This document shows positions 1 to 9,666 of a stretch of 64,000 bases of DNA, one piece after another. The translations under genes and the position numbers were made by a program. Source of the stretch: Streptomyces diastatochromogenes (lineage in GTDB: Bacteria > Actinomycetota > Actinomycetes > Streptomycetales > Streptomycetaceae); assembly GCA_026913215.1 (NCBI GenBank), contig JAPTYK010000001.1, positions 2,790,001-2,854,000 of the forward strand, in the 5' to 3' direction. The notes under the pieces were generated by a model. The model saw only the letters and a list, made by a program, of their open reading frames with translations. It was not told where the DNA came from and searched no databases. The first letter of the stretch is position 1, and each line of letters starts with the position of its first letter.

Positions 1-1166
1 GGCAGCCGGACGTCTTCGGCGCCGACGGCCTGGGCTGGAACAACGTCGCCAAGGTGATGGCGGGCGCGGGCGGCGCGCTGCTCGACGGAGACCTCGGTCT
101 CCCCCTGCTGTTCTGCATCGGCGTCGCCATCGGCATGGCGAAGAAGGCGGACGGTTCCACCGCCCTGGCGGCCGTGGCCGGATTCCTCGTCTACCGGGGC
201 GTGCTGCACGCCTTCCCCAAGGACTGCCCCGCCGGTACGAAGGACATCAAGGGCGCCTGCCTCGGCGCCGGGGACGCCTTCGTCGGGTACACGTACCAGA
301 ATCCGGGGGTCTTCGGCGGCATCGTCATGGGCCTGCTCGCGGCCTGGTTCTGGCAGCGCTACCACCGGGTGAAGCTGGTCGACTGGCTCGGCTTCTTCAA
401 CGGCCGCCGACTCGTCCCGATCATCATGTCCTTCGTCGCGATCGCGTTCGCCGCGCTCTGCCTGTGGATCTGGCCGCCCATCGGCGACGCCCTGGAGAAC
501 TTCAGCGACTGGCTGGTCGGCCTGGGGGCCTGGGGCTCGGGCATCTTCGGCGTCGCGAACCGCGCGCTGCTCGTCATCGGCCTGCACCAGTTCCTGAACG
601 TGCCCATCTGGTTCCAGTTCGGCTCGTACACCAAGCCGGACGGCACGGTGGTGCACGGCGACATCACCATGTTCCTCGCGGGCGACCCGAACGCCGGCCA
701 GTTCACCACCGGCTTCTTCCCGATCATGATGTTCGCGCTGCCGGCGGCGGCGCTCGCGATCACGCACTGCGCGAAGCCGCACCGGCGCAAGGCGGTCGGC
801 GGCATGATGCTCTCGGTCGCGCTGACCTCGTTCGTCACCGGCATCACCGAGCCGATCGAGTACTCCTTCCTCTTCATCGCGCCGGTGCTCTACGCGATCC
901 ACGCCGTGCTCACCGGTGTCTCGATGGCGCTGACCTGGGCGCTCGGCGTGAAGGACGGCTTCAGCTTCTCGGCCGGCCTGATCGACTACGTGATCAACTG
1001 GAACCTCGCGACCAAGCCGTGGCTGATCATCCCGATCGGCCTGGGGTTCGCGGTCGTGTACTACGTGATCTTCAGGTTCGCGATCATCAAGTTCAACCTC
1101 CCGACGCCCGGCCGCGAGCCCGACGAGCTGGAGGAGGAGATCGAGCGGGACGTCACGAAGGCCTGA
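1..1166 (+). CDS. nagE1: PTS N-acetylglucosamine permease IIC (5' truncated by window)
   Basis: This is the membrane IIC subunit of a glucose/GlcNAc-family phosphotransferase permease. It moves GlcNAc across the membrane coupled to phosphorylation by a separate IIB protein. The reading frame is open from base 3 and the N-terminus lies upstream of the window; about 387 residues are visible. Hydrophobic segments alternate with conserved family signatures: the FNGRRLVP segment, the ITEPIE loop typical of PTS EIIC sugar sites, and a NLPTPGRE tail. It is about 70% similar by eye to the gene at 1424-2689, so the two are tandem paralogues. No IIB domain is fused. In S. coelicolor the equivalent order is IIB, IIC, IIC. 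The symbol is inferred from that order. Confidence 0.9.
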   Translation, partial: QPDVFGADGLGWNNVAKVMAGAGGALLDGDLGLPLLFCIGVAIGMAKKADGSTALAAVAGFLVYRGVLHAFPKDCPAGTKDIKGACLGAGDAFVGYTYQNPGVFGGIVMGLLAAWFWQRYHRVKLVDWLGFFNGRRLVPIIMSFVAIAFAALCLWIWPPIGDALENFSDWLVGLGAWGSGIFGVANRALLVIGLHQFLNVPIWFQFGSYTKPDGTVVHGDITMFLAGDPNAGQFTTGFFPIMMFALPAAALAITHCAKPHRRKAVGGMMLSVALTSFVTGITEPIEYSFLFIAPVLYAIHAVLTGVSMALTWALGVKDGFSFSAGLIDYVINWNLATKPWLIIPIGLGFAVVYYVIFRFAIIKFNLPTPGREPDELEEEIERDVTKA

Positions 1167-1206
1167 GCGCTTCGGGGCTTTCGTCCCCGTCACGAGGCTC
1201 GTCGCG

Positions 1207-1238
1207 GGCCCCCGGACCTGACCGTCCGGGGGCCTTTT
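1207..1238 (+). terminator. Rho-independent terminator after first IIC gene
   Basis: A perfect 11-bp stem (GGCCCCCGGAC at 1207-1217, GTCCGGGGGCC at 1224-1234) with a 6-nt loop is followed by TTTT. It lies 41 bp after the stop of the first permease and separates it from the independently regulated second one. Confidence 0.85.
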
Positions 1239-1308
1239 GTCGTGCATCTCCGGCTATGGCTGAACGCACAGAATTCGCAGGTTCCTTATCTAAGTCTCAC
1301 GTGCTAAA

Positions 1309-1356
1309 ACTGGTCTACACCACTCATTGGTGTAGACCACGCGGTCCAGACCACCG
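1309..1356. promoter_or_regulatory. Cluster of three DasR-responsive element (dre)-like sites upstream of nagE2
   Basis: Three 16-bp sites resemble the DasR consensus (core TGGTCTAGACCA). They are ACTGGTCTACACCACT at 1309-1324, ATTGGTGTAGACCACG at 1326-1341, and GCGGTCCAGACCACCG at 1341-1356. The first two form an inverted pair separated by 1 bp. DasR is the GntR-family GlcNAc regulator; amino-sugar phosphates release it from DNA. The location 68-115 bp before the start codon fits repression of nagE2. The sites are seen directly; binding is inferred. Confidence 0.85.
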
Positions 1357-1423
1357 CGTTCCACGAGACGTCGCCTCCCCGTGTCCATGCCCTGGCGGCG
1401 CCTTGCCTTACTGGAGGAAGTTG

Positions 1424-2689
1424 ATGAGTACGGCCACCGCCCAGGCCGCCGCTCCCGCGAAGAAGCGCGGATCCGGCCTGTTCCAGGGCCTGCAGAAGGT
1501 CGGTCGCAGCCTGCAGCTGCCGATCGCCGTGCTGCCGGCCGCGGGTATCTTGCTCCGTCTCGGCCAGGCCGACGTGTTCGGCAAGGACGGTCTCGGCTGG
1601 GACAAGGTCGCGTCGGTCTTCGCCACCGCCGGTGGCGCGGTCTTCGACAACCTGCCCCTGCTCTTCTGCATCGGCGTCGCCATCGGCTTCGCCAAGAAGG
1701 CGGACGGCTCCACCGCCCTCGCCGCGCTCGTCGGCTTCCTGGTCTACAGCAACGTGCTGAAGGCCTTCCCCGTCACCGAGGCCGTCGTCAACACGACCGC
1801 CAACAAGGGCGTCGACGTCGCCGCGACGTACAACAACCCGGGTGTCCTCGGCGGCATCCTCATGGGTCTGCTGTCCGCCGTCCTGTGGCAGCGGTTCCAC
1901 CGCACCAAGCTGGTCGACTGGCTCGGCTTCTTCAACGGCCGCCGCCTCGTCCCGATCATCATGGCCTTCGTCGGCACCGCCGTCGGCGTCTTCTTCGGCC
2001 TGGTCTGGGAGCCGATCGGTGAGGGCATCTCCAGCTTCGGCGAGTGGATGACCGGCCTCGGCGCCGGTGGCGCCGGTCTCTTCGGTCTGATCAACCGCGG
2101 TCTGATCCCGGTCGGCATGCACCAGTTCGTGAACTCCGTCGCCTGGTTCCAGATCGGCGACTTCACCAACGCCGCCGGCGACGTCGTCCACGGCGACCTG
2201 AGCCGCTTCTTCGCCGGTGACCAGAGCGCCGGAATGTTCATGACAGGCTTCTTCCCGATCATGATGTTCGGCCTCCCGGCCGCCGCGATCGCCATCGCCC
2301 ACGCCGCCCGCCCCGAGCGCCGCAAGGCCGTCATGGGCATGATGCTCTCCCTCGCGCTGACCTCCTTCGTCACCGGCATCACCGAGCCGATCGAGTTCAC
2401 GTTCATGTTCATCGCGCCGGTCCTGTACGCGATCCACGCGGTCCTGACCGCCGTGTCCATGGCCGTCACCTGGGCCTTCGGCGTCCACGCGGGCTTCACC
2501 TTCTCCGCCGGCGGCATCGACTACCTGCTGAACTGGAACCTCGCGACCAAGCCGTGGCTGATCATCCCGATCGGTCTCGTCTTCGCGGCGATCTACTACG
2601 TGGTCTTCCGCTTCGCGATCACCAAGTTCAACCTCCCCACCCCGGGCCGCGAGCCCGAGGAGGAGATCGAGGACCTCACCAAGGCGTGA
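1424..2689 (+). CDS. nagE2: PTS N-acetylglucosamine permease IIC
   Basis: The product is a complete 421-residue IIC permease of the glucose/GlcNAc PTS family. Start ATG 1424 is chosen because GGAGGAAG (1413-1420) lies just upstream and because the N-terminus (MSTATAQAAAPAKK) fits this family. Residues 20-45 carry the conserved QKVGRSLQLPIAVLP segment, and the ITEPIE signature is near residue 320. It works with cytosolic HPr/IIA and an external IIB. In S. coelicolor NagE2 is the GlcNAc importer. Regulation is by the dre cluster directly upstream, and the gene has its own terminator, so it is probably monocistronic. Confidence 0.95.
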   Translation: MSTATAQAAAPAKKRGSGLFQGLQKVGRSLQLPIAVLPAAGILLRLGQADVFGKDGLGWDKVASVFATAGGAVFDNLPLLFCIGVAIGFAKKADGSTALAALVGFLVYSNVLKAFPVTEAVVNTTANKGVDVAATYNNPGVLGGILMGLLSAVLWQRFHRTKLVDWLGFFNGRRLVPIIMAFVGTAVGVFFGLVWEPIGEGISSFGEWMTGLGAGGAGLFGLINRGLIPVGMHQFVNSVAWFQIGDFTNAAGDVVHGDLSRFFAGDQSAGMFMTGFFPIMMFGLPAAAIAIAHAARPERRKAVMGMMLSLALTSFVTGITEPIEFTFMFIAPVLYAIHAVLTAVSMAVTWAFGVHAGFTFSAGGIDYLLNWNLATKPWLIIPIGLVFAAIYYVVFRFAITKFNLPTPGREPEEEIEDLTKA

Positions 2690-3518
2690 GCCTCCCTCCG
2701 CACGACGGAAGGGCCCCGGAACCGTACGGACGGTTCCGGGGCCCTTCCGTACGCGCGGAAGCCTCGAACCTCGTACACCGCTCCCGCCCGCGCCAGCTCC
2801 GAGGGGCCCGTGTACGTCTCGCGCGCGTCCGCGAGGTTGCGCTCGCCGTCCGTCCACGGCGGGATGTGGGTGAGGACCAGACGGCCGACCCCGGCCCGGG
2901 TGGCCTGCGCGCCGGCCTCCCGGCCGTTGAGGTGGAGGTCGGGGACGTCCTCCTTGCCGTGGGTGAAGGAGGCCTCGCAGAGGAAGAGGTCGGTGCCGGC
3001 GGCCAGGTCGTTCAGCGCCTCGCAGACGCCGGTGTCCCCGGAGTAGGTGAGCGAACGGCCGCCGTGCTCGACGCGGATGCCGTACGCCTCGACCGGGTGG
3101 CACACCTTCTCCGTACGGACGGAGAAGGGGCCGATCTCGAAGCTGCCGCCCGACTTCAGCGTGCGGAAGTCGAAGACCTCGCCCATCGAGGACGGCGAGG
3201 GGTGTCCGCGTAGGCCGTGGTCAGGCGCTGCTCGGCGCCCTCGGGGGCGTACACGGGGATCGCGTCGCAGCGTCCGCCCTCGTGCCGGTAGTAGCGGGCG
3301 ACGAAGTACCCGCACATGTCGATGCAGTGGTCGGCGTGGAGGTGGCTGAGGAAGATCGCGTCGAGGTCGTACAGACCGATGTGGCGCTGCAGCTCGCCCA
3401 GGGCGCCGTTGCCCATGTCGAGGAGCAGCCGGAAGCCGTCGGCCTCGACGAGGTAGCTCGAACAGGCCGAGTCCGCGGACGGGAACGACCCGGAGCAGCC
3501 GACGACGGTGAGCTTCAT
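2596..3518 (-). CDS. MBL-fold metallo-hydrolase (RNase Z-like), frame broken
   Basis: The product starts MKLTVVGCSGSFPSADSACS and has the metallo-beta-lactamase metal motif HLHADH (about residues 60-65) plus a later SGDTG and HIPPW motif. This places it among RNase Z/arylsulfatase-like hydrolases of unknown substrate. Start ATG 3518 is used. The frame breaks near 3203: restoring one C in a C run after the codons for ADTP recovers SPSSMGEVFDF and the rest of the domain. After residue ~250 the frame runs on through the terminator to a stop at 2596. The family normally ends near 2765, so a second indel there is likely. The same gene sits next to nagE2 in S. coelicolor. Confidence 0.8.
2705..2750. 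terminator. Long bidirectional terminator hairpin
   Basis: A perfect 20-bp stem (2705-2724 with 2731-2750) and a 6-nt loop lie between the convergent nagE2 and MBL hydrolase genes. There is no long T run, as is common in Streptomyces. Confidence 0.8.
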
Positions 3519-3721
3519 GGAGCGTGAACCTCCGTGGACGGGTGCGGAAAGCGCGCTGAGGGAGGGGGAGGCTGTGCGGTCTGTCGAGCGTACGGCGCAC
3601 CCGGGCCTGTCGCTCCTCCGTGGCGGCCCGTTGTGGGCGAACTCACGGGCTCTGTCACCGGTTCGGATGGATGGCGGAGCGCGGCGGCGGGGTGGCGCGC
3701 GCACCGGTACCTTCTTGAGGT

Positions 3722-4214
3722 ATGGACACGTCGTGGTGGCCCGCGCTGGTCGCGGTCGTGGTGATCGCACTGGTGGTGGCGGTCGCCTGGGGTCCCCGGA
3801 CGGGGTCCGGGGAGGGCGGAAGCCGTCGGGGCGGAGGCCCTCGGGGCGGACCCGGCCGCCGGCGCGTCCGCCGCGGGGCGGGTGCCGGGGCGGCTTCCCG
3901 AGCGGCTTCCGCGGGCGGGTGAGATCTGGTGGGCCGACGTGCCCTTCGAGGACGGGCCCGGGTCGAAGGACCGGCCCTGTCTGGTGCTGCTCGTACGGGG
4001 GGACAGCGCGCTCGTCGCGAAGATCACCAGCAAGTACCACGACGAGCGGCCGGGTGTGATCGCGCTGCCGCCGGGGTCCGTGGGGGACGCGCAGGGGCGG
4101 CCGAGCTTCCTGGAGACGGACGAGCTGCGGGACGTGCCGGTGGGGGAGTTCCGGCGGAGAGTGGGAATGGCGGACCCGGTCGTCTGGGACCAGGTCCGCC
4201 ATCTTGCGCGTTAG
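3722..4214 (+). CDS. Membrane-anchored MazF/PemK-family protein, frame broken
   Basis: The N-terminus (MDTSWWPALVAVVVIALVV) is one transmembrane helix. A basic Gly/Pro/Arg-rich linker follows, then a MazF/PemK-like domain: GEIWWADVPFEDG, KDRPCLVL, KITSKYHD and LETDELRDV. MazF relatives are ribosome-independent mRNA endonucleases of toxin-antitoxin pairs. No antitoxin gene is adjacent and the domain is tethered to the membrane, so a classical toxin role is doubtful. The helix and the MazF domain are in different frames; two missing bases between about 3780 and 3900 would join them. ATG 3722 has TTGAGG upstream. The same architecture is, from memory, conserved in streptomycetes at this position. 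Confidence 0.7.
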
Positions 4215-4253
4215 CGCGGGTACGGGTGCGGGGCGTCCGCCCGCGCTGTGCCG

Positions 4254-5579
<1,326 letters not shown>

Positions 5580-5696
5580 TCAGAGCGCGGCGCGTGAAGT
5601 ACAGATCGCGCTGGCCAGGCGGCACAGGTCGACGTGCAGGCGTGCCACGAGCAGGGTGCTGCTCGGCGTCTCTTCGCTCACGTCGTGGGAAACCAT
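5580..5696 (-). CDS. Cysteine-containing leader peptide upstream of cysO-cysM
   Basis: A 38-codon ORF with ATG at 5696 and TGA at 5580-5582 encodes a peptide containing LLVARLHVDLCRLASAIC. The LHVDLCR-x-(A/S)SA-x-C motif is that of actinobacterial putative leader peptides found before sulfur-metabolism genes. Two cysteine codons (TGC at codon 25, TGT at codon 32) could make ribosome progress sensitive to charged tRNA-Cys. The 91-bp gap to cysO holds only a weak C4/G4 hairpin and no clear terminator, so the attenuation mechanism (translation coupling or Rho) is open. Family and role are inferred; the ORF is seen directly. Confidence 0.75.
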   Translation of the reverse strand: MVSHDVSEETPSSTLLVARLHVDLCRLASAICTSRAAL

Positions 5697-5732
5697 GGGC
5701 TCATCGTATCGATTCCCGGTCCGGGTTCCGGA

Positions 5733-5746
5733 ATGTGATCTCACAT
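5733..5746. promoter_or_regulatory. Palindrome upstream of the leader-cysO-cysM unit
   Basis: ATGTGATCTCACAT has perfect 6-bp arms with a 2-bp centre, 37 bp before the leader start. The AT-rich CATAAAT next to it on the minus strand could be a -10 region. This is a likely repressor or activator site for cysteine synthesis. The binding protein is unknown; a 2-bp spacer does not fit the Crp consensus. Confidence 0.5.
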
Positions 5747-5798
5747 CGTGGATGATTTATGACCGGCTGCCGGACGTCGCAGGTGGTGACGGGGCTCC

Positions 5799-6437
5799 TC
5801 ACTCGGGCCAGGCGGAGTCCTGGATGGTCGTCACGAAGTCGCCGGGGCCGAAACCGGGCACGAAATGGCGCAGGACGTCGGCCTTGACGTTGCCGAAGGT
5901 GGTGTCCGGCTTGGGCGCGATGCCCTCGGTGAAGGCGGCCAGGATGCGGCGCTTGAAGTCGGGGCGGGGGTGGGCGGCGACGATCGCGGCGCGGTCCTCG
6001 GGGGTGACGGCGGCGGGGTCGTCGTAGCCGATGCCGAGGACGTCGTACTCGACGCCGGCGGTGACGAGGGCGACCTCGGGTTCCATGAACGCGGGGACGC
6101 CGGGGGTGGTGTGGAGGGCGATCGCGGTCCAGACGCGGCGGACGGCGTCCTCGTCGGCGCCGTGGGAGCGGAGGAAGGCGGCGGCCTCCTCGGCGCCGTC
6201 GACCTCGAAGCGGCGGCCGCTCGTCCGGTGCTCCTCGCCGAGGCCGAGGTCGTGGAACATGGCGCCGACGTAGAGGAGTTCGGGGTCGAAGGCGAGGCCG
6301 CGGGCGCGGCCCTGGAGGGCGCCGAAGAGGTAGACGCGGCGGGAGTGGTCGTAGATCAGCTCGCTGGTGGTGTCGCGGACGAGTTCGGTGGCGGCGGTGG
6401 CGAGCTTGCTGTCGGGGACGAGCGTCATCGGGTTCAT
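5799..6437 (-). CDS. HD-domain metal-dependent phosphohydrolase-like protein
   Basis: The 212-residue product has an HD-superfamily metal site: H31 (YDHSRR), H62-D63 (MFHDLG), then a conserved AIALHTTPG histidine. The pattern and size resemble the cyanamide-hydratase-like branch of HD proteins, whose usual substrate in bacteria is unknown. ATG 6437 is preferred over upstream starts because GAGG lies about 8 bp before it and the family starts with a short N-terminus. It is divergent from the DJ-1/AraC regulator, 72 bp away, so that regulator may control it. The frame is intact. Confidence 0.8.
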   Translation of the reverse strand: MNPMTLVPDSKLATAATELVRDTTSELIYDHSRRVYLFGALQGRARGLAFDPELLYVGAMFHDLGLGEEHRTSGRRFEVDGAEEAAAFLRSHGADEDAVRRVWTAIALHTTPGVPAFMEPEVALVTAGVEYDVLGIGYDDPAAVTPEDRAAIVAAHPRPDFKRRILAAFTEGIAPKPDTTFGNVKADVLRHFVPGFGPGDFVTTIQDSAWPE

Positions 6438-6509
6438 GGGGCAAGCCTCGCCGCCGGGGCCGGGGGCCCGCCATGTCCTCGTGGACAGGTGTCCCACAGA
6501 ATCGGACAC

Positions 6510-7449
6510 ATGACGACGACGCACGAGGTGTGGGTGTTCGCCTTCGACGGGGTCCGGCTGCTGGACGTGTCGGCCCCGCTGGAGGTCTTCTCGACGGCCG
6601 GGGACGGCTACGCGGTACGGGTGTGCTCGCCGGACGGGCGGGGCGTGCGGACCTCGTGCGGGCTGCGGATCGGGGCCGACCGCGCGGCCGGGGAGGTGCC
6701 GGGCGCGGACACCCTGATCGTCCCGGGGCGGTGGACGTGGAGCGGTGCGTGGCGGTCGCTCCGGAGGTCGCGGCGCTCGCGGCGCGCTCGGGGCGGGTGG
6801 CCTCGGTGTGCACGGGGGCGTTCGCGCTGGCGGAGGCGGGGCTGCTCGCGGGGCGGCGGGCGGCGACGCACTGGGAGCACGCGGCGGCGCTGGCCCGCCG
6901 GTATCCGGGGTGGAGGTGAGCGGGGACGCGATCCACGTGCGGGACGGGGAGGTGTGGTCCTCGGCGGGGTGACGGCCGGGATCGACCTGTGTCTGGCGCT
7001 GCTGGAGGAGGACCGGGGGCCGGAGGCGGCCCGGACGGTGGCGCGGGACCTGGTGGTGTTCCTCCAGCGGCCGGGCGGGCAGTCGCAGTTCTCGGCGGCT
7101 TCGCGGACTCCCCGACAGGGCACCCGGTGGTGCGGCCGCTCCTGGACGCGGTGGCGGCGGATCCGGCGGCGGACCACAGCGCCCGGCGCTCGCGCGGCGG
7201 GCCGGGATGAGCGCCCGGCACCTGGCGCGGCTGTTCCGGGAGCAGGTCGGGGCGACGCCGGCGGGGTACGTGGAGCGGGTGCGGGTGGAGGCGGCGCGGA
7301 TGCTGCTCGAAGGCGGGGCGAGCGTGACGGGGGCGGCGGCGCGGAGCGGGCTCGGGAGCGACGAGAGCCTGCGGAGGGCGTTCGCCCGGCACTTCGGGGT
7401 GACGCCCTCCGCGTATCTGGCGCGCTTCCGGACGACGTCCTACTCGTAG
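6510..7449 (+). CDS. GlxA-family (DJ-1/PfpI + AraC) transcriptional regulator, frame broken 5 times
   Basis: The N-terminal half is DJ-1/PfpI-like (VWVFAFDGVRLLDVSAPLEVF, then VCTGAFALAEAGLL with the nucleophile-elbow cysteine). The C-terminal half is an AraC helix-turn-helix pair (MSARHLARLFREQVG ... SDESLRRAFARHFGVTPSAY). Frames are used in the order 0, 2, 1, 0, 2, 1, so five successive one-base losses (near 6730, 6905, 6965, 7100 and 7195) explain all breaks. About 317 residues result after repair, normal for the family. These proteins usually regulate a neighbouring operon; the divergent HD gene is the natural candidate. Functional in vivo unless the deletions are real. Confidence 0.8.
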
Positions 7450-7473
7450 GCCCGCGCCGCCGGGGGCCGCGTC

Positions 7474-7899
7474 CTACTCGTAGGCCTCGACGACCTTGAC
7501 CTCCTCCTCCGTCACGACGCCTTCGACGATCGTGAAGGAGCGGAACTGGAAGGGGCCGGCGCCGTCGGTGTCGGCGGTGGAGACGAGGACGTAGTGGGCC
7601 TGGGGCTCGTTGGCGTACGAGATGTCCGTGCGGGACGGGTAGGCCTCGGTCGCGGTGTGCGAGTGGTAGACGATGACGGGCTCCTCGTCCCGGTCGTCCA
7701 TGTCGCGGTAGAGCTTGAGCAGGTCCGCGGAGTCGAACTCGTAGAAGGTGGGCGAGCGGGCGGCGTTGAGCATCGGGACGAACCGCTCGGGGCGGCCGCT
7801 GCCGACCGGGCCGGCGACCACGCCGCAGGCCTCGTCGGGGTGGTCCGCGCGGGAGTGCTCCACGATCTGCTCGTACAGGGCCCGGGTGATGGTCAGCAT
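7474..7899 (-). CDS. mec: JAMM metallopeptidase Mec (CysO-cysteine hydrolase)
   Basis: This 141-residue M67-family zinc peptidase has a complete JAMM motif: E23, then HSH (H79, H81), S89 and D92 in the order H-x-H-x7-S-x2-D. Mycobacterial Mec releases cysteine from the CysO-cysteine amide made by CysM. Here it could also trim the Met-Val tail of CysO. It is separated from cysO-cysM by the HD and GlxA-type genes but is on the same strand, so it belongs to the same pathway without being in the same operon. ATG 7899 starts a compact protein with no signal peptide. Confidence 0.9.
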   Translation of the reverse strand: MLTITRALYEQIVEHSRADHPDEACGVVAGPVGSGRPERFVPMLNAARSPTFYEFDSADLLKLYRDMDDRDEEPVIVYHSHTATEAYPSRTDISYANEPQAHYVLVSTADTDGAGPFQFRSFTIVEGVVTEEEVKVVEAYE

Positions 7900-7918
7900 G
7901 CCGACAGGATAAGCAGAC

Positions 7919-7955
7919 GGGCCGCCCCGTACCGAGGTTTGGTACGGAACGGCCC
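7919..7955 (-). terminator. Terminator of the amino-acid permease gene
   Basis: A hairpin is formed by GGGCCG (7919-7924) and CCGTACC (7927-7933) pairing with GGTACGG (7941-7947) and CGGCCC (7950-7955). It lies about 30 bp beyond the permease stop on the minus strand. Confidence 0.7.
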
Positions 7956-7984
7956 GGATGCTGAGACCTTGCAGGTCAGGGGTG

Positions 7985-9421
7985 TCAGGAGCGCTTGGCG
8001 AAGGCCGCGCCCTCCGGGTTGCGGGCCTTCAGGACCAGGTAGGAGACGGCGAGGAGCAGGCCCCAGACCGGCGCGCCGTACAGCGCGACGCGGTTGTCCT
8101 TGTCCATGCCCATGGTCACGATGACCATGCCGATGAAGGCGAGCGAGAAGACGCTGAACCAGATGCCGCCGGGCGCCTTGAAGGGCGACTGGGGCAGCTC
8201 TCCGCGGTCGGCCTTGCGGCGGTAGCGGATCTGGCAGATCAGGATGACGATCCAGGCCCACATGCCGGAGATGGTGGCGAAGGAGACGACGTAGTTGAAC
8301 GCGTCGCCGGGCCACTGGTAGTTGATCCAGACGCCGACCATCATCAGCGCGGCCGAGACGGTGGTGCCGACCAGCGGGGTGCCGGACTTCGTCAGCTTGG
8401 TGAAGACCTTCGGGCCCTGGCCGTTGAGCGCGAGGTCGCGCAGCATGCGGCCGGTGGAGTACATGCCCGAGTTGCAGGAGGACAGGGCCGCGGTGAGGAC
8501 GACGAAGTTGACGATCGCGGCGCCGATGCCGAGGCCCATCTTCTCGAAGGCCGCGACGAACGGGCTGACGCCCGGCTTGAACTCGGTCCACGGGACGACC
8601 GACAGGATCATGATCAGCGCGCCGACGTAGAAGACGGCGATGCGCCACGGCACGGTGTTGATGGCCTTCGGCAGGACCGTCTTCGGGTCCTTGGACTCGC
8701 CCGCCGTCACGCCGACGAGCTCGACCGCGAGGAAGGCGAACATGACCATCTGGAGGGTCATCAGGGTCGAGAAGATGCCGTCCTTGCCGGCGAAGAAGCC
8801 GCCGAGGTCCCACAGGTGGGTGACGGAGGCGGTGTCGCCGGCGTCGTAGAAGCCGAGGGTGAGGATGCCGGCGCAGATCAGGATCATGCCGACGATCGCG
8901 GTGACCTTGACCATGGAGAACCAGAACTCCAGCTCACCGAAGAGCTTCACGGAGATCAGGTTGGCGGCGTAGAGGATCACGGTGAAGACGAGGGCGGACA
9001 GCCACTGCGGGATGTCCCACCAGTACGTCATGTAGGTGGCCGCGGCGGTGACCTCGGTGATGCCGGTGACGACCCAGAAGAGCCAGTACGTCCATCCGGT
9101 CGCGAAGCCGGCGAACGGGCCGATGAACTCGCGGGCGTACTCCGAGAAGGAGCCCGACACCGGTCGGTACATGAGGAGCTCGCCGAGCGCCCGCATGATG
9201 AAGAAGATGACGAGGCCCGCGGCCGCGTACGCGAGGATCAGGCTGGGTCCCGCGATGGAGATGCCCTTGCCCGCTCCGAGGAAGAGCCCGGTGCCGATGG
9301 CGCCGCCGATCGCGATCATCTGGATCTGGCGGGCGCCGAGTGCCCGGTGGTAACCCTCGCCCTGGGCGGAGTCCGCGGCCTCATTGCCGTCGTGCTGCTG
9401 ATCGACCTGCGCTGAGGTCAT
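7985..9421 (-). CDS. Amino-acid permease (APC superfamily, AAT family)
   Basis: The 478-residue protein has about 12 hydrophobic segments. The family signature IGGAIGTGLFLGAGKGISIAG lies at residues 38-58, followed by the GELLMYRPVSGSFSEYA loop. The members of this AAT family (AnsP, GabP, ProY, CycA types) are proton symporters for amino acids; the sequence alone does not fix the substrate. ATG 9421 is the start. The gene stands alone with its own terminator and a long upstream region holding a perfect palindrome (9475-9491), so it is probably regulated separately. Confidence 0.9.
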   Translation of the reverse strand: MTSAQVDQQHDGNEAADSAQGEGYHRALGARQIQMIAIGGAIGTGLFLGAGKGISIAGPSLILAYAAAGLVIFFIMRALGELLMYRPVSGSFSEYAREFIGPFAGFATGWTYWLFWVVTGITEVTAAATYMTYWWDIPQWLSALVFTVILYAANLISVKLFGELEFWFSMVKVTAIVGMILICAGILTLGFYDAGDTASVTHLWDLGGFFAGKDGIFSTLMTLQMVMFAFLAVELVGVTAGESKDPKTVLPKAINTVPWRIAVFYVGALIMILSVVPWTEFKPGVSPFVAAFEKMGLGIGAAIVNFVVLTAALSSCNSGMYSTGRMLRDLALNGQGPKVFTKLTKSGTPLVGTTVSAALMMVGVWINYQWPGDAFNYVVSFATISGMWAWIVILICQIRYRRKADRGELPQSPFKAPGGIWFSVFSLAFIGMVIVTMGMDKDNRVALYGAPVWGLLLAVSYLVLKARNPEGAAFAKRS

Positions 9422-9474
9422 GGTGGTGCGCCTTTCTCCATGCCGATCCGCGCGACTGCGAGTGCGTCTGCTGC

Positions 9475-9491
9475 GGATCAGTTCCTGATCC
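9475..9491. promoter_or_regulatory. Perfect palindrome in permease leader/promoter
   Basis: GGATCAG (9475-9481), spacer TTC, CTGATCC (9485-9491): a perfect 7-3-7 inverted repeat 54 bp upstream of the permease ATG. This is a typical dimeric-repressor site geometry. The binding protein is unknown. Confidence 0.5.
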
Positions 9492-9666
9492 CCCCGGATG
9501 TGGATGGAGTGCTACCGGCGGTCAGCCGGCCCAAGCGCCCTCGGGAACAGGGGTGGCGTTGCCCGAGTGGTCGTGAAGATTTATCACGGGGTGCGGGGTG
9601 ATCGGTGGAGTTGTGTGTGACGCACACCACAATTAAATGCGGACAAAAGGCGCACAAGATGGAGAA

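Noticed and set aside
1304..3103. A 599-codon open frame on the minus strand opposite nagE2
   Set aside because: Composition is Arg/Gly/Asp/Glu-rich without any family motif; it crosses the nagE2 gene, the terminator and part of the MBL gene.
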